From: Candidatus Methanoperedens sp. BLZ2 | Lineage (GTDB): Archaea > Halobacteriota > Methanosarcinia > Methanosarcinales > Methanoperedenaceae | DNA: 64,000 bases | Direction: 5' to 3' | Assembly (NCBI RefSeq): GCF_002487355.1 | Contig: NZ_NTMG01000083.1 | Location: 1-64,000 of the forward strand | In this document: positions 34,568 to 45,346 of the stretch, piece by piece | Layout: every line of letters begins with the position of its first letter | How positions within the stretch are numbered: position 1 is the stretch's first letter | Notes under the pieces: model-generated | The model's input: the letters and a program-made list of their open reading frames with translations, nothing else | Told to the model about the DNA's origin: nothing | Databases searched by the model: none | Made by a program: the position numbers and the translations under genes

Positions 34568-35176
34568 ATGACAATGAAAGTCCTTACAAATGAAATAGCA
34601 GATATTGGTGTTGGCACACTGATAATTTTCATTGCAATGGTATTGGTTGCAGCCGTGGCGGCAATTGTGTTGATTTATTCAACAGGAGAGCTCCACCAGA
34701 AAGCAATAATTACATCTAAGGATGCTACTGCGACAATTGCAACAAATTTTCAAATCGAAAACGTAGTTGGAGACAGGGTAAACTCTACCATGCCAGGCCT
34801 TCAACCTGGTATCCAATCTTTGTTAATTCGAATCAAACCAGAGGTGGGGACTGAATCAATGGATCTAAGGCAAATAATGATAATCTTAAATGAACATCAG
34901 TTTTTGAATTATTCAAATAATAGTGATATGGTAAATACATTTGGCGCGTCCATCATACGCGATATTGATGGATCTTTTGCTGCGAATTATCCGGTTCTTA
35001 ACAGTGGAGATTTAGTAGATATTAACGTTCATGCTCTCAATCATACAAATCCGATCCTTGTTCCAAGACAAACTATCTCAATATATATTAATCAGGAACG
35101 TGGGGCATCTATACATCTTGAAATAACAGCACCATACTCTTTTGGAATAGATAGATATATAAAACTTTATCCATGA
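34568..35176 (+). CDS. Archaellin (FlaB)-like protein
   Basis: The 202-aa protein starts with a short charged head and the type III-like hydrophobic segment IADIGVGTLIIFIAMVLVAA followed by VAAIVLIYSTGEL, as in archaellins of methanogenic archaea, then a beta-rich domain with several Asn-x-Ser/Thr sites. Archaellins are cleaved by FlaK and assemble into the archaellum. No flaCDEFGHIJ cluster is adjacent, so it is an isolated copy that may be a minor filament or adhesion pilin. Confidence 0.78.
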   Translation: MTMKVLTNEIADIGVGTLIIFIAMVLVAAVAAIVLIYSTGELHQKAIITSKDATATIATNFQIENVVGDRVNSTMPGLQPGIQSLLIRIKPEVGTESMDLRQIMIILNEHQFLNYSNNSDMVNTFGASIIRDIDGSFAANYPVLNSGDLVDINVHALNHTNPILVPRQTISIYINQERGASIHLEITAPYSFGIDRYIKLYP

Positions 35177-35177
35177 T

Positions 35178-36185
35178 CTATACGACGATCGGTATCATTT
35201 CCCCGCATTCCGGGCATTTCCCATCCTTGATCTTAACAGTACCCACCCTGAATCCCAGGCGGTCAATAAGCAGGGCATTGCACTTCGGACAATACGTATT
35301 CTCATACTTATGCCCACCAACATTTCCCAGATACACGAATCTCATCCCAACTTTTTTTGCGATATTATAAGCCATCTCAAGAGTATCAAGAGGCGTGGGA
35401 TTAATGCCATTCATCTTATACATTGGATGGAATCTCGTAAAATGCATAGGCGTGTCCATACCCAGGTTATCATGCACCCACCGCACGATTTGTGTAATTT
35501 CCTCAGATGAATCGTTCTTTGTGGGTATGATAAGCGTTACAGTTTCCACATGCATTCCCAGTTCCTTAGCCAGCTTTGTTGATTCAAGGACTGGAGCCAG
35601 CCTTGCGCCGCAGGTTTTCCTGTAGAAATCCTCGGAAAATGATTTAATATCCACGCGGTAGGCATCAAGATATGGTGCCATTCTTCGAAGCGCCTCAGGG
35701 GTGATGTAGCCGTTTGTCACATACACCGTTTTTAGCCCCGCCTTTTTCGCAAGCACCGCGCTGTCAAAAGTATATTCATGCCAGATGGCGGGCTCATTAT
35801 ATGTCCAGGAGATCGATTTTGACCCGTATGCCAGCGCCCGGTTGATTGCGGCTTCAGGTGTTATCTCCATCGTATAAGATTCTTCCGGATTAACCTGGGA
35901 AATATTCCAGTTCTGGCAGTGCTCGCATCTGAAATTACACCCTATTGACCCCAGGGAATACGAAAGCGTACCTGGCAGGAAATGATAAAGCGGCTTTTTC
36001 TCGACAGGGTCAACTGCTTCACTCGAAACGACATTGTATATCAGCGTGTAGATTTTTCCGTTCCTATTTTGTCTTGTCCTGCATATCCCTACTTTACCTT
36101 CTGTAATAGTACACCTGTGAGAACAAACATGACATTTCACTTTTTTGTCCGCAAGCTCATCAAATAGTACCCCTTCCTTGATCAT
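35178..36185 (-). CDS. amrS: AmmeMemoRadiSam system radical SAM enzyme (AmrS)
   Basis: The start is ATG 36185 after GAGGAG; GTG 36188 is possible. The protein of about 335 aa begins with a Cys motif CHVCSHRC, then the radical SAM cluster CNFRCEHC, SWTYNEPAIWHEY, and a C-terminal zinc-ribbon (YCPKC...CPECG). AmrS is a relative of pyruvate formate-lyase activase; its substrate is unknown and it usually goes with Memo and AMMECR1, which are not in this window. It follows the cdc48 gene on the same strand. Confidence 0.85.
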   Translation of the reverse strand: MIKEGVLFDELADKKVKCHVCSHRCTITEGKVGICRTRQNRNGKIYTLIYNVVSSEAVDPVEKKPLYHFLPGTLSYSLGSIGCNFRCEHCQNWNISQVNPEESYTMEITPEAAINRALAYGSKSISWTYNEPAIWHEYTFDSAVLAKKAGLKTVYVTNGYITPEALRRMAPYLDAYRVDIKSFSEDFYRKTCGARLAPVLESTKLAKELGMHVETVTLIIPTKNDSSEEITQIVRWVHDNLGMDTPMHFTRFHPMYKMNGINPTPLDTLEMAYNIAKKVGMRFVYLGNVGGHKYENTYCPKCNALLIDRLGFRVGTVKIKDGKCPECGEMIPIVV

Positions 36186-36263
36186 CACTTATCACTCCTC
36201 ATTAAGATTTATATATTTAATATTTATTATAATTTATATTATTATAATCTATATATCTCAGGT

Positions 36264-38531
36264 TTATACATATATCCCCGGCCTGGTTTCTATCTGTTTT
36301 GAGCGTTTCTTTCGCAGATCATCCTTGATCTTTTCATAATAGCTCATTATATCAGGCGTGACAGACGGTCCGGTCTCTTCAATTGCAGAAAGGAAATGCT
36401 TGTGGCTCACTTTTTCTGCGTTTATATTCTCTCGCATCGCAATGCGTCCCGCTTTCTTGCACACAGCGGCAATATCCGCACCTGTATAATCCTGGGTTAT
36501 CCTCACAAATTCCCCCAGATTCACATCATCAGAGAGCGCCATTTTCTTCGTATGGACTTTAAAAATCTCTAATCTTGTCCTGGGATCAGGAACAGGAACA
36601 AGTATCATCTCATCAAACCTTCCGGGCCGCAAGAGCGCAGGGTCGATTATATCAGGCCGGTTTGTCGCACCGATTATCACAACTCCCCTGAGTTCCTCAA
36701 GACCATCAAGTTCTGAGAGCAATTGATTCACAATTCGCTCTGTTGCAAGTGGCTCGCCCTCGGCAGTTCCTCTTACAGGCGCAATAGCATCAAGCTCGTC
36801 AAGGAATATTATAGCAGGTGCGACCTGGCGCGCTTTCTTAAAGATCTCAGCTATATGCTTTTCAGATTCGCCATACCATTTTGATAAAATATCGCTCCCC
36901 TTTACGGTCATAAAGTTTGCCTCGCTTTCATAGGCAATAGCTTTAGCCAGAAGCGTCTTTCCAGTGCCAGGGGGCCCATACAGGAGAACGCCTTTTGGTG
37001 CTTCAACCCCTATCCGCTTGAATGATTCGGCATACCGCAGCGGCCATTCCACAGCCTCAGAAAGCAGATCTTTAACACTCTCAAGTCCGCCTATGTCATT
37101 CCAGGAAACATTTGGCACTTCAAACAATATTTCACGAAGGGCTGATGGCTGTATTTCCTTCATTACGTCTTCAAAATCCGAAGCATTAATAATGAGTTTA
37201 TCAAGCGTCTCTTTGGATATGACCTTCAGTTCAAGGTCAATTTCAGGAAGAACTCTTCGAAGAGAGGTCATTGCAGCCTCGCGGCATAATGCTGCGATAT
37301 CTGCGCCCACAAAGCCATAAGTGCGATCCGCAAGTTTATCAAGACTGACATCTTCAGCAAGAGGCATACCGCGTGTGTGTATCTGGAATATCTCGTGCCG
37401 CCCTTCCCTGTCAGGTGCCCGAAGCTCTATCTCACGGTCAAACCTGCCCGGACGGCGAAGCGCCATGTCAAGAGCTTCAGGACGGTTTGTCGCCCCGATG
37501 ACGATCACATTCTTCCTTGATTTCAGGCCGTCCATAAGAGAAAGAAGCTGAGCCACGACCCGGCGCTCCACCTCGCCTGTTACTTCGGCTCGTTTTGGTG
37601 CAATGCTGTCGATCTCGTCAATGAAGATTATGGCAGGGGCATTTTTTTCGGCCAGATCAAAAGCTTCACGAAGCTTGTGTTCGCTTTCCCCGTAATATTT
37701 TGACATTATCTCAGGACCATTGATCGTGATAAAATACGCCTCACTTTCGTTTGCCACGGCTTTTGCAAGCATGGTTTTTCCTGTTCCAGGCGGCCCGTGA
37801 AGAAGCACTCCTTTTGGGGCATCAATACCCAGCCTGTTAAAAAGCTCAGGGTGCTTAAGAGGCAGTTCAATGATCTCCCTGATCTTACTCAGGGCAGGTT
37901 TTATACCGCCAAGGTCTTCATACATTACCTCAGGCAGTTCTGCAGGAAGCTCAACAGCTTCAGGCAAAAGCTCCACTTCAGTGACATCGGTTATCTTGAC
38001 TATCCCGGCAGGAGATGTTGAAAAAACATGCAGTTTTATCTCGCCAAGTCCAAATGAGCCGCCAAAGAATTCCGGGAATACCTGTTCGAACATTACATCC
38101 GTGCCCATTGATTCCCTCGGCCGCCTGACGCTTGTTGTCGATATGATGTCTCCCTTTGAGACCGTCCTGTTATGAAAAATTGCACGAAGACTTTCAGCTG
38201 GCGCATAAATATGAATATTCTTTGTCACCGGGGCAAGTGTGACTTTTTTTGCTTCTTTCCATTCTGCTACTGAAACTTCCACATATTCCCCGAGGCCTGT
38301 CCTGGCATTTGTACGTATAAGGCCGTCCATTCTTATGACATCAAGCCCTTCATCCTGCGGATATGCCCTTCCAACCACAGCAGATGTAGAATGCTGCTCT
38401 CCTTTTATCTCAACTACATCAAAAATATTGATACCTATTAAGTTCCGATACTTTTCATCAATCCGGACGATCCCTTTTCCTACATCCCGCTGGTCTGCCT
38501 CAACTACTTTCAACCTAATTGATTTTTCCAT
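36264..38531 (-). CDS. CDC48/VAT AAA+ ATPase
   Basis: The 755-aa protein has the N-terminal double-psi barrel (from [20 protein letters not shown]) and two AAA+ domains, each with [18 protein letters not shown] or [10 protein letters not shown], and arginine fingers ([18 protein letters not shown]). The archaeal homologue of p97 unfolds proteins for the proteasome. The length and both Walker sites are complete. It ends with a HbYX-like tail (GIYV). Confidence 0.95.
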   Translation of the reverse strand: MEKSIRLKVVEADQRDVGKGIVRIDEKYRNLIGINIFDVVEIKGEQHSTSAVVGRAYPQDEGLDVIRMDGLIRTNARTGLGEYVEVSVAEWKEAKKVTLAPVTKNIHIYAPAESLRAIFHNRTVSKGDIISTTSVRRPRESMGTDVMFEQVFPEFFGGSFGLGEIKLHVFSTSPAGIVKITDVTEVELLPEAVELPAELPEVMYEDLGGIKPALSKIREIIELPLKHPELFNRLGIDAPKGVLLHGPPGTGKTMLAKAVANESEAYFITINGPEIMSKYYGESEHKLREAFDLAEKNAPAIIFIDEIDSIAPKRAEVTGEVERRVVAQLLSLMDGLKSRKNVIVIGATNRPEALDMALRRPGRFDREIELRAPDREGRHEIFQIHTRGMPLAEDVSLDKLADRTYGFVGADIAALCREAAMTSLRRVLPEIDLELKVISKETLDKLIINASDFEDVMKEIQPSALREILFEVPNVSWNDIGGLESVKDLLSEAVEWPLRYAESFKRIGVEAPKGVLLYGPPGTGKTLLAKAIAYESEANFMTVKGSDILSKWYGESEKHIAEIFKKARQVAPAIIFLDELDAIAPVRGTAEGEPLATERIVNQLLSELDGLEELRGVVIIGATNRPDIIDPALLRPGRFDEMILVPVPDPRTRLEIFKVHTKKMALSDDVNLGEFVRITQDYTGADIAAVCKKAGRIAMRENINAEKVSHKHFLSAIEETGPSVTPDIMSYYEKIKDDLRKKRSKQIETRPGIYV

Positions 38532-38714
38532 ATTACCCCGTATTAGTTGTTATTTTATTAAACCTGTTAAACTAAACTCTTATTATGTGACTACCATTAT
38601 AATATTTGGTGAAATTATTATGGAAAGCCATACAATCATACAATTATAGATAGCTACCTTAAAGAAGAAATAATTAATGGATTAAAACAGGTGAAATCAA
38701 TAATAAATGATTTC

Positions 38715-39362
38715 TCAAAGATTGATCATATCTATTAATCTCTCTGCCCATACGAGTTTTTTCTTCTTAAGAGGAGTTACGTTCGTATCTTTAAAATCAA
38801 ATCCGATCAATGTGATTGACTTTGCTCCCATTTCCTTTGCAATAAAAACGCACCTGTCACCATCAGTGAAACCACCAAAATTATAGACATTGTTAAGGGG
38901 CTTTGATTGCGTAGTTCCTATCACTCTTTTCAGGCGCGGTAACTCTTCACCCAGCGTATCAATGTTATCACCATGGGCATGCACAACCATTATGGCGCCA
39001 AGTTCGTTGGCTTTTGCTTCATCGTCCATATTGCCATCAAGGTCTGTAACGATTATATCCGGGGTAATTCCGTTGTTCATCAGAACACTGGTTGCACCGT
39101 CAGCAGCCATTACCACATATTTTTTAAAATCAATTTTTTTTATATCATCCTTAAGACAGGGCGCTTTGCCGCATACAAGAATATCCTTTACATTGATAGC
39201 CTTTTGCAGTAATTCGATCTCAATAACATCAGGGGGTTTTTTCCTTGCCTTTGTTTCAAGCATTTTTGAAAGCAGGCGAGCAGAATTTTCATCATATATC
39301 CTGTCAAAATGCATATCTTCAAGGATCAGTTTATATATCGGTTCCCATTCCTCAAATTTCAT
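38715..39362 (-). CDS. 6-hydroxymethylpterin diphosphokinase MptE-like protein
   Basis: The ATG at 39362 gives MKFEEWEPIYKLILEDMHFD; the longer frame adds an unlikely hydrophobic head. The 215-aa protein has the MptE core LVCGKAPCLKDDI, ADGATSVLMNNGI, VTDLDGN and VVHAHGDN, which bind the nucleotide and pterin. MptE makes 6-hydroxymethyl-7,8-dihydropterin diphosphate for tetrahydromethanopterin, the C1 carrier of this metabolism. It is divergent from no gene and followed by noncoding DNA. Confidence 0.85.
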   Translation of the reverse strand: MKFEEWEPIYKLILEDMHFDRIYDENSARLLSKMLETKARKKPPDVIEIELLQKAINVKDILVCGKAPCLKDDIKKIDFKKYVVMAADGATSVLMNNGITPDIIVTDLDGNMDDEAKANELGAIMVVHAHGDNIDTLGEELPRLKRVIGTTQSKPLNNVYNFGGFTDGDRCVFIAKEMGAKSITLIGFDFKDTNVTPLKKKKLVWAERLIDMINL

Positions 39363-39484
39363 ATTAAAACGATGAAAAATAATTATAGTAAAAGCAAATG
39401 AACGCATATTTGTTAACCTTATCTGCGTTCATCTGTGTTTATCTGCGGTTCGTTCTTGATTTTTATGCTATCGGTTTTTCATCC

Positions 39485-40498
39485 TCAGAGGATAATTTCA
39501 ATATCCAGTTCCTCAGCCAATTCCTTGTAGCGGTTCCTTATTGTCACTTCAGTTATGCCTGCGACTTCGGCAACTTCGCGCTGTGTTCTCCTGTCACCGC
39601 ACAGGATCGAGGAAATATAAATTGCTGCGGCAGCAACACCTGTAGGGCCTCTTCCGCTTGTAAGTTCTTTTTCGGATGCCTGCCTCAGGATCTCTACGGC
39701 CTTTGACTGGACTTCTCCGCGAAGAGTGAGTCCTGAGCAGAAACGCGGCACATAATCAATTGGCGATGTCGGGACAAGCTTCAGGCCAAGTTCTCTTGAG
39801 ATGAACCTGTATGTTCTTCCGATCTCTTTCCTGCTTACTCTTGAAACTTCTCCGATCTCATCAAGGGTCCTGGGAACATTGCACTGCCTGCATGCTGAAT
39901 ACAAAGCTGCTGCTGCAACGCCCTCAATGCTTCTTCCCCTGATAAGGTTCTTATCAACGGCTTTTCGATACACGACGGCTGCTGTCTCTCTCACGTTCTG
40001 GGATAAACCGAGCGCTGATGCCATTCTGTCAAGTTCTGATAATGCAAATGCAAGGTTCCTCTCGGTCGCATTGCTTACACGTATGCGGCGCTGCCATTTC
40101 CTGAGGCGGTATAACTGCGCCCTGCTTTTACTGGATATGGATTTCCCATATGAGTCCCTGTTTCTCCAGTCTATCATAGTGGATAATCCTTTATCATGAA
40201 TAGTGTAGGTCATTGGCGCACCGACACGAGACCGTTTCATTCTCTGGTCATGGTCAAAAGCTCTCCATTCCGGACCCTGGTCAATAAAGTCTGCATCAAC
40301 TACAAGGCCGCATTCATTGCAGATAAGTTCAGCCCTTTCATAGTCATGAACAAGGGCGTGGCTCTTACATTCGGGGCACTCCACCGTTGCTTTCTCGAAC
40401 TGACCGACCTTTTCTTTTTCTTTCTTCTGCCTGATGCCTTCTTTTATTTTCTCTCGTTCGGTCTTCTCAATTTCCTTTACTTTTTCAATTTCTACCAT
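39485..40498 (-). CDS. tfb: Transcription initiation factor TFB
   Basis: The 337-aa protein has an N-terminal zinc ribbon (CPECKSH...CNECG), the B-reader/linker region ([20 protein letters not shown]) and two cyclin repeats ([18 protein letters not shown] and [13 protein letters not shown]), with the HTH for BRE recognition ([20 protein letters not shown]). It positions RNA polymerase on TBP-bound promoters. A charged 35-residue head precedes the ribbon. It lies upstream of mptE and downstream of gar1, probably transcribed with gar1. Confidence 0.95.
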   Translation of the reverse strand: MVEIEKVKEIEKTEREKIKEGIRQKKEKEKVGQFEKATVECPECKSHALVHDYERAELICNECGLVVDADFIDQGPEWRAFDHDQRMKRSRVGAPMTYTIHDKGLSTMIDWRNRDSYGKSISSKSRAQLYRLRKWQRRIRVSNATERNLAFALSELDRMASALGLSQNVRETAAVVYRKAVDKNLIRGRSIEGVAAAALYSACRQCNVPRTLDEIGEVSRVSRKEIGRTYRFISRELGLKLVPTSPIDYVPRFCSGLTLRGEVQSKAVEILRQASEKELTSGRGPTGVAAAAIYISSILCGDRRTQREVAEVAGITEVTIRNRYKELAEELDIEIIL

Positions 40499-40512
40499 TT
40501 CACACCTTTCCT

Positions 40513-40758
40513 TTATGCCAAATAGACTCTTTCCTTTTTTAATTTCGTTATTTCCGAGTCTTTGATTTCATTGAATAACTTGATAGATATGTAGGGATTC
40601 TTCTCCGGACCAAATAGTTCTTTTACCCTGCCTATCCTTTTCATAGTTTTTGTAATAACCATTGAATTCGGGTATAGGGCATTTGATTCAAGTGTTTTAT
40701 CGGCGCGTACTATCAGTATATTATCGATAGAATGAAGAACAGTTCCTAATCTTTTCAA
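40513..40758 (-). CDS. gar1: H/ACA RNP protein Gar1
   Basis: The 81-aa protein is a Gar1-type barrel: [20 protein letters not shown], then [20 protein letters not shown]. It helps Cbf5 (pseudouridine synthase) load and release RNA in H/ACA particles. It is 14 bases upstream of tfb, a common archaeal pairing. Confidence 0.88.
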   Translation of the reverse strand: MKRLGTVLHSIDNILIVRADKTLESNALYPNSMVITKTMKRIGRVKELFGPEKNPYISIKLFNEIKDSEITKLKKERVYLA

Positions 40759-40899
40759 TTTTTACCTCAGCGAAAGAGTTATATATTCAAATATGTAGTA
40801 TATAAGCGTATCGCTTACTATTTATTTGTTATGGTCAATAATAAAGTTTTTTATGTCCTAAAAGAATATTTATATCAATCAAGCCTCTTATATGATCAT
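40759..40899. promoter_or_regulatory. Divergent promoter region of gar1-tfb and HVO_0476-type gene
   Basis: TTTATATC at 40869-40876 stands about 27 bases before ATG 40900, which fits a TATA box with a leaderless transcript and decides that start. A second TATA-like stretch (AGTATATAAGC near 40797) would serve a longer leader or the opposite gene. Confidence 0.5.
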
Positions 40900-41571
40900 A
40901 TGGAATATATCGAAACAACATGCCCTTCATGCTCACCAGATACAGAAGTTAACCATATTATCCTTAAAGGGAGGAAAGAAGAATTATTGCAGTGCCAGGA
41001 ATGTAAGTCGGTCCATAAGGAGAAAAAACCACAAAATTTACTGGTAAGGGTGATTGTAAGCAAGGGAAAAGAATCAGTTCATACAAGAGCAGTGCTTTCC
41101 GGTATTATACGAAAAGACGATGAGATCCTTATAGATGATGAAACAACGGGTGAAGCGTATCTTGTAAAAATAACTTCTATAGAAGGTAAAGATAAAAGAC
41201 TGGATGAGGCGAATGCAGACGTTATTAAAACGATATGGGCAAGGGCAATAGATGAAGCCATTGTGAAATTTGCAATAAGCCACAGGGAAACCACAGAGTC
41301 CGTATCTATGCGAGTACCGGGTGACAGGGAATTTGTTATCGGGGATAAAGTGGAAGTAAACAACCGGAAATTAAAGATAGTACGGATAAAAATAAGGGAT
41401 GGCGGATTTAAGAGCAGAAAAGGTGTCTCTATCAAAGCAAAATATATAAAGCGGATATATGCTGATTCCGGTATCAAGGAACCTAAACGATTTTCAAGGG
41501 CGAAAGGAGAGCGTGTTGTGATCAAAAAGAGGGAGTCATTATGGAGTTTGAGGTCAAAAGTAACCAGCTGA
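40900..41571 (+). CDS. HVO_0476-family zinc-finger protein
   Basis: The ATG at 40900 ([11 protein letters not shown]) is chosen over 40831 because of the TATA box spacing and the family start. The 223-aa protein has a zinc ribbon (CPSC...CQECKSVH) and a beta-rich domain ([39 protein letters not shown]) with a basic C-terminus. The family is widespread in euryarchaea and probably binds nucleic acid; the role is unknown. It overlaps pcm by 31 bases. Confidence 0.8.
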   Translation: MEYIETTCPSCSPDTEVNHIILKGRKEELLQCQECKSVHKEKKPQNLLVRVIVSKGKESVHTRAVLSGIIRKDDEILIDDETTGEAYLVKITSIEGKDKRLDEANADVIKTIWARAIDEAIVKFAISHRETTESVSMRVPGDREFVIGDKVEVNNRKLKIVRIKIRDGGFKSRKGVSIKAKYIKRIYADSGIKEPKRFSRAKGERVVIKKRESLWSLRSKVTS

Positions 41572-42170
41572 TCGAGGAATTGAGGCAGCACGGGATACGT
41601 GAACGTGTGCTTGGTGCGATGAAAAGCGTCCACAGGCATCTTTTTGTTCCTGAAAGAGAACAGGAGAATGCATATGGCGATTACCCATTAATGATAGGTT
41701 TCAATCAAACGATATCGGCCCCTCACATGGTTGCGATAATGTGCGATCTTCTCGATATAAGGGATGGAATGAAGGTTCTTGAGATCGGAGCAGGGTCCGG
41801 ATATCATGCTGCTGTCATGGCAGTACTCGCAGGCAGCGGGCATGTTTATACTGTTGAAAGGATCGAACCCCTGGCATTACTTGCCCGCCAGAACTTAAAA
41901 AAAGCAGGTATTGAAAATGTGACTGTGATCGTTGGGGATGGATCGCTTGGTCTTCCCGAATATGCACCATATGACAGGATAAGTGTCGCTGCCGCATCTC
42001 CTGAAATACTTGATACCCTGACTGACCAGCTTAAAATCGGGGGAAAATTGATCATACCTGTAGGAAAAAATTATCAGGAATTATATCTTGTTACGAAGAC
42101 CGATGGTTTGAAAAAAGAAGTGAAAGGGGACGTAGTATTTGTACCCCTTGTCGGAAAAAAAGGGTTTTAA
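41541..42170 (+). CDS. pcm: Protein-L-isoaspartate O-methyltransferase
   Basis: The 209-aa protein has the Pcm motifs: [47 protein letters not shown] (SAM), [17 protein letters not shown] and [12 protein letters not shown]. It repairs isoaspartyl residues in damaged proteins using SAM. It overlaps the HVO_0476-family gene, so the two are coupled. Confidence 0.93.
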   Translation: MEFEVKSNQLIEELRQHGIRERVLGAMKSVHRHLFVPEREQENAYGDYPLMIGFNQTISAPHMVAIMCDLLDIRDGMKVLEIGAGSGYHAAVMAVLAGSGHVYTVERIEPLALLARQNLKKAGIENVTVIVGDGSLGLPEYAPYDRISVAAASPEILDTLTDQLKIGGKLIIPVGKNYQELYLVTKTDGLKKEVKGDVVFVPLVGKKGF

Positions 42171-42325
42171 AGCGAACGAAGTTCACCTGATTGGATTTTC
42201 TCGACCAGTTTGTTCCATTCATTCTTTTTCAATCTGACTATATTCGTATCTTCTCCGATCAATACTTCATCACCGACTGTTTCAACAGCCGGGCAGCAGC
42301 TTTTTTCACAAATATAAACTTTCAT
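42167..42325 (-). CDS. Small Cys-containing hypothetical protein (52 aa)
   Basis: The ATG at 42325 follows AGGTGATAAA, giving [20 protein letters not shown]; the longer frame adds an unlikely head. The rest ([20 protein letters not shown]) is a small beta-alpha protein. The Cys-Cys-Pro cluster might bind iron or zinc. It overlaps pcm head to head at the stops by four bases. I do not know the family. Confidence 0.55.
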   Translation of the reverse strand: MKVYICEKSCCPAVETVGDEVLIGEDTNIVRLKKNEWNKLVEKIQSGELRSL

Positions 42326-42440
42326 TTTATCACCTGATACAACTAAGCATGCAAAGATATTAATGTTTTTCATTTTTTATGATTTTTTCTCCAGAAATAC
42401 ATAAATACCAAACAATCAATCTAAGGCCAGAGGTACGATA

Positions 42441-43622
42441 ATGTTTTTAATAGGTGAAGCTTTAATTGGAGAAGCACCGGAACTTGCTCACATTGATTTG
42501 ATGATCGGAGAGAAATCAGGCCCTGTCGGACAGGCGTTTGCGAATGGTTTTACACAGCTTTCTATGGGACATACTCCCCTTCTTTCAGTAGTAAGGCCAA
42601 ACCTTCTTGCAAAACCTGCAACACTTATTGTGCCAAAGGTCACTGTCAAGAACATGGCCCAGGCAGCCCAGATATTCGGACCTGCACAAACCGCCGTGGC
42701 AAGAGCCGTGGCAGATTCCGTTGAGGAAGGCGTAATACCAGAAGACCAGGTTGAAGATCTCAGTATTGTTGTAAGCGTTTTTATCCATCCTGAAGCAAAG
42801 GATTACAATAAAATATACCGTTACAATTACGGCGCCACAAAGCTTGCAATAGAACGCGCAATGCAGGGATTCCCGGATGTGAAGACCCTCATGTACGAGA
42901 AAGACAGGACCATGCACCCGATCATGGGATTCAAGGTCGTCAGGTTATGGAACCCGCCTTATCTGCAGGTTGCATTTGATATGCCGGATATCGAAGCTGT
43001 CAAGAATATCCTGAAACAGGTGCCACAGAGCGACCATCTTATCATAGAAGCGGGAACGCCTCTTATCAAGAGATATGGTGTCAATGTAGTACAATCTATT
43101 AGAGAGGCACGTCCGAATTCTTTTATTGTAGCTGATCTAAAGACACTTGATACAGGCAATCTTGAGGCGCGCATGGTCGCAGATGCAACTGCTGATGCAA
43201 TTGTAATCTCAGGACTTGCGCCGATCTCCACTATCGAAAAAGCGATAATAGAAGCGAGAAAGACCGGTATTTATGCAGTCATCGATATGCTCAACGTTGA
43301 TAAGCCGTTGTCAGTAATAAAAGGCCTCTCTGTCAAACCACATGTTGTGGAACTGCACAGGGCAATTGACACTGAAGGAAAGGCAGAACATGCATGGGGC
43401 GACATTTCAGCAATGAAGAAATTATCCGAGAGGCTGCTTGTGGCAGTTGCTGGCGGCATCCGTGTGGATACTGTTAAGGAAGCCTTAAAATCAGGCGCAG
43501 ATATAATCGTTGTTGGACGAGCTATCACAAAAGCAAAAGATGTGAGATCTATGACAGAGCAGTTCATCGAAGAAATGAAGCAGCCTGAGATAGACCAGTA
43601 CAGGATAATGACGGACTTTTAA
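42441..43622 (+). CDS. fae-hps: Bifunctional formaldehyde-activating enzyme / hexulose-6-phosphate synthase
   Basis: The N-terminal 160 residues are Fae with the catalytic His17 ([14 protein letters not shown]) and [14 protein letters not shown]. The C-terminal 225 residues are a TIM-barrel Hps with [12 protein letters not shown] and [16 protein letters not shown]. Fae condenses formaldehyde with tetrahydromethanopterin; Hps works towards ribulose 5-phosphate in archaea without the oxidative pentose phosphate route. The fusion is typical of Methanosarcinales and relatives. It is monocistronic with a hairpin after the stop. Confidence 0.95.
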   Translation: MFLIGEALIGEAPELAHIDLMIGEKSGPVGQAFANGFTQLSMGHTPLLSVVRPNLLAKPATLIVPKVTVKNMAQAAQIFGPAQTAVARAVADSVEEGVIPEDQVEDLSIVVSVFIHPEAKDYNKIYRYNYGATKLAIERAMQGFPDVKTLMYEKDRTMHPIMGFKVVRLWNPPYLQVAFDMPDIEAVKNILKQVPQSDHLIIEAGTPLIKRYGVNVVQSIREARPNSFIVADLKTLDTGNLEARMVADATADAIVISGLAPISTIEKAIIEARKTGIYAVIDMLNVDKPLSVIKGLSVKPHVVELHRAIDTEGKAEHAWGDISAMKKLSERLLVAVAGGIRVDTVKEALKSGADIIVVGRAITKAKDVRSMTEQFIEEMKQPEIDQYRIMTDF

Positions 43623-43655
43623 AAGAAGTACGAATATAACAATACAATATAACTT

Positions 43656-43684
43656 TAGAGGTTGGGCATAAAGCCCTTCCTCTA
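43656..43684 (+). terminator. Hairpin after fae-hps
   Basis: TAGAGG-TT-GGGC-ATAAA-GCCC-TT-CCTCTA forms a 10-bp stem with a symmetric TT/TT internal loop, 33 bases after the stop. It is likely a transcript-ending or 3'-stabilising structure. Confidence 0.55.
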
Positions 43685-43730
43685 TATCCGTCATTTAAAC
43701 AGGCTATTGTGGTTGCATTATTTTAAATAC

Positions 43731-43922
43731 TTAATATTCACTTACAGCTGCTTCTAAGCGATCTTCCATGGATATAAAGAAATCCTGAGGGGTACTCATT
43801 CTATTTCTTGAAACCTGTTCATCTAATCTTTTAAGCAACAGCTTATCCATATCGGATAGATAGTATGCTCTCTCATTGAATATTTCGTCCATGGTGTCTT
43901 CATTAACGCCCATTTTTCTCAC
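43731..43922 (-). CDS. Small acidic hypothetical protein (63 aa)
   Basis: MRKMGVNEDTMDEIFNERAY leads a helical protein ending DRLEAAVSEY. An internal Met at 43913 is an alternative start. No motif is recognised. It is convergent with fae-hps and lies in front of the toxin-antitoxin region, so an antitoxin-like or regulatory role is possible but unsupported. Confidence 0.4.
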   Translation of the reverse strand: MRKMGVNEDTMDEIFNERAYYLSDMDKLLLKRLDEQVSRNRMSTPQDFFISMEDRLEAAVSEY

Positions 43923-44028
43923 CGGTTAAGCATTTATTTTTTCTGAATATATAGTTTTTCCTTGACAGAAACTTTTTTTGACTGAATGCATAAATGATAA
44001 TAACAAGCTGTCACATCAACTAACTATT

Positions 44029-44547
44029 ATGCTTCGTCTTCATTTTTATCATGCCGACCAGTGCGACCCCAAAAAATGCACCGGGAAAAAGCTTGCAAGG
44101 TTCGATCTTGCAAAGCTCCATAAAAATCCAGGAACACTCCCCAGGCAGGCGATATTTCTTGATCCCTTCGCAGAGCAGGCGCTTTCTCCCGCTGATAATA
44201 CAAAAAATGGCATAGTGGTTCTTGACTGCTCATGGGCAGAAGTGGAACGCGTGTTCCCGGTCCTTCAAAGACTTATGATGAAACACCGCGCACTTCCGTT
44301 CCTGCTTGCGGCAAATGCGGTGAATTTCGGGAAGCCTTTTAAATTAAGCACGGTGGAGGCTTTTGCTGCGGCGCTTTATATACTCGGAGAAAAGGAGCAG
44401 GCAGCGCTCATACTCAATAAATTCAAATGGGGTCCCGTATTTATTGAATTGAACCTTGAACCTCTTGAGAGGTATTCAAAAGCAAAGGACAGTACTGAGG
44501 TTGTGAAAATCCAGAGCGATTATTTAGTTGATGATATACAGGAATAA
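44029..44547 (+). CDS. rRNA aminocarboxypropyltransferase (Tsr3/DUF367)
   Basis: The ATG at 44029 begins [20 protein letters not shown], the family start; a TTG frame 51 bases upstream has no support. The 172-aa protein has [13 protein letters not shown] and [20 protein letters not shown]. Tsr3 moves the aminocarboxypropyl group of SAM to a hypermodified uridine of small-subunit rRNA. It is single and divergent from the small 43731 gene. Confidence 0.88.
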   Translation: MLRLHFYHADQCDPKKCTGKKLARFDLAKLHKNPGTLPRQAIFLDPFAEQALSPADNTKNGIVVLDCSWAEVERVFPVLQRLMMKHRALPFLLAANAVNFGKPFKLSTVEAFAAALYILGEKEQAALILNKFKWGPVFIELNLEPLERYSKAKDSTEVVKIQSDYLVDDIQE

Positions 44548-44583
44548 GATCGCTGCTTTTGGGAAATCAAATCTTCAATACTC

Positions 44584-44979
44584 TCATCCCAGAATTTCAG
44601 CCATTTCCGCAGGGGTTACTTTTTGCCTCATCGCCTGGTCTTCCCAGAGTTTCCTGAAATAATAGAAATATTCGTACAATTCATAAACATCTTTTGCATA
44701 AATTATCTGGTTATTTTCTATGATATTGATCTGAATATAAAGAGGTAATTCTTCAAAAAACCTGACGTCATATTTTTTTGAAAATACATCCAGTTTCCTG
44801 TATATTTCATTCAGTAAACCCAACTTGTCTTTGCATGAAGGTGAAATTATACAGATATCAATATCGCTTCTCTGCGTCTCCTCGCCTTTTGCCACTGATC
44901 CGTAAAGCAGGATAGCAAGAATATCATCCCGCAAAGACAGGAAAAGAAAGTCTTTCTTTATAGTTTTGATCTCAACCAT
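44584..44979 (-). CDS. MNT-type nucleotidyltransferase (antitoxin MntA-like)
   Basis: The ATG at 44979 gives MVEIKTIKKDFLFL; the frame extends upstream into the hepT remnant. The 131-aa protein has ILLYGSVAKGEETQRSDIDI, the GSxxxGxxxxxSDxD motif of minimal nucleotidyltransferases. MntA neutralises HepT toxins by AMPylating them. Its toxin partner upstream is broken, so it is now an orphan antitoxin. Confidence 0.78.
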   Translation of the reverse strand: MVEIKTIKKDFLFLSLRDDILAILLYGSVAKGEETQRSDIDICIISPSCKDKLGLLNEIYRKLDVFSKKYDVRFFEELPLYIQINIIENNQIIYAKDVYELYEYFYYFRKLWEDQAMRQKVTPAEMAEILG

Positions 44980-44986
44980 ATCCCGA

Positions 44987-45259
44987 TTACCTCTGAAAAA
45001 TCCGAATTTTTTCAAATAGCAGGTCGATATTTGTGTAGTCATCCTTCGGAATCAATTTTAAGTCTTTACATGCCATTGCAGCAATATCAAAAGATGCTTC
45101 CACCAGTTCCTGGAATGCTTTATAAACCGCCAGTCAGGTCTTTTTATCCTCAATAAAATCAGAAGGATCAAAGCCTGAAACCCATTCTTCAATATCCTGT
45201 CTTCTTTCAGAAATGAAGTTCATTTTATCTTTGTATCTTCTAATACGTTCGATATCCAT
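44987..45259 (-). pseudogene. HepT (HEPN/DUF86) toxin, nonsense codon and lost C-terminus
   Basis: The frame from ATG 45259 reads MDIERIRRYKDKMNFISERR and DFIEDKKT, then TGA at codon 42 (45134-45136), then LAVYKAFQELVEASFDIAAM and KLIPKDDYTNID, all typical of HepT. A CGA (Arg) to TGA change explains the stop. The frame ends at codon 91 before the conserved R-x4-6-H active site, which is missing in every frame. It lies 8 bases before the mntA-like start. Confidence 0.78.
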
Positions 45260-45346
45260 CATATCTCCAGCTTTATTTAAGTTATTATAACCAATAAACT
45301 ATATGATGATTATCTTTTATTTCCAGGGTTTTGAGTAAATTGGTGC

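Noticed and set aside
36145-36263. Possible small gene or RNA between amrS and cdc48
   Set aside because: Only an AT-rich promoter region with TATA-like stretches for amrS can be seen.
38620-38740. Plus-strand remnant (SYLKEEIINGLKQVKSIIN) as a pseudogene
   Set aside because: About 33 codons without start or recognisable family; could be chance.
41079-41639. Minus-strand frame of 186 aa opposite the HVO_0476-type gene
   Set aside because: Antisense shadow; the plus-strand frame has a zinc ribbon and a promoter.
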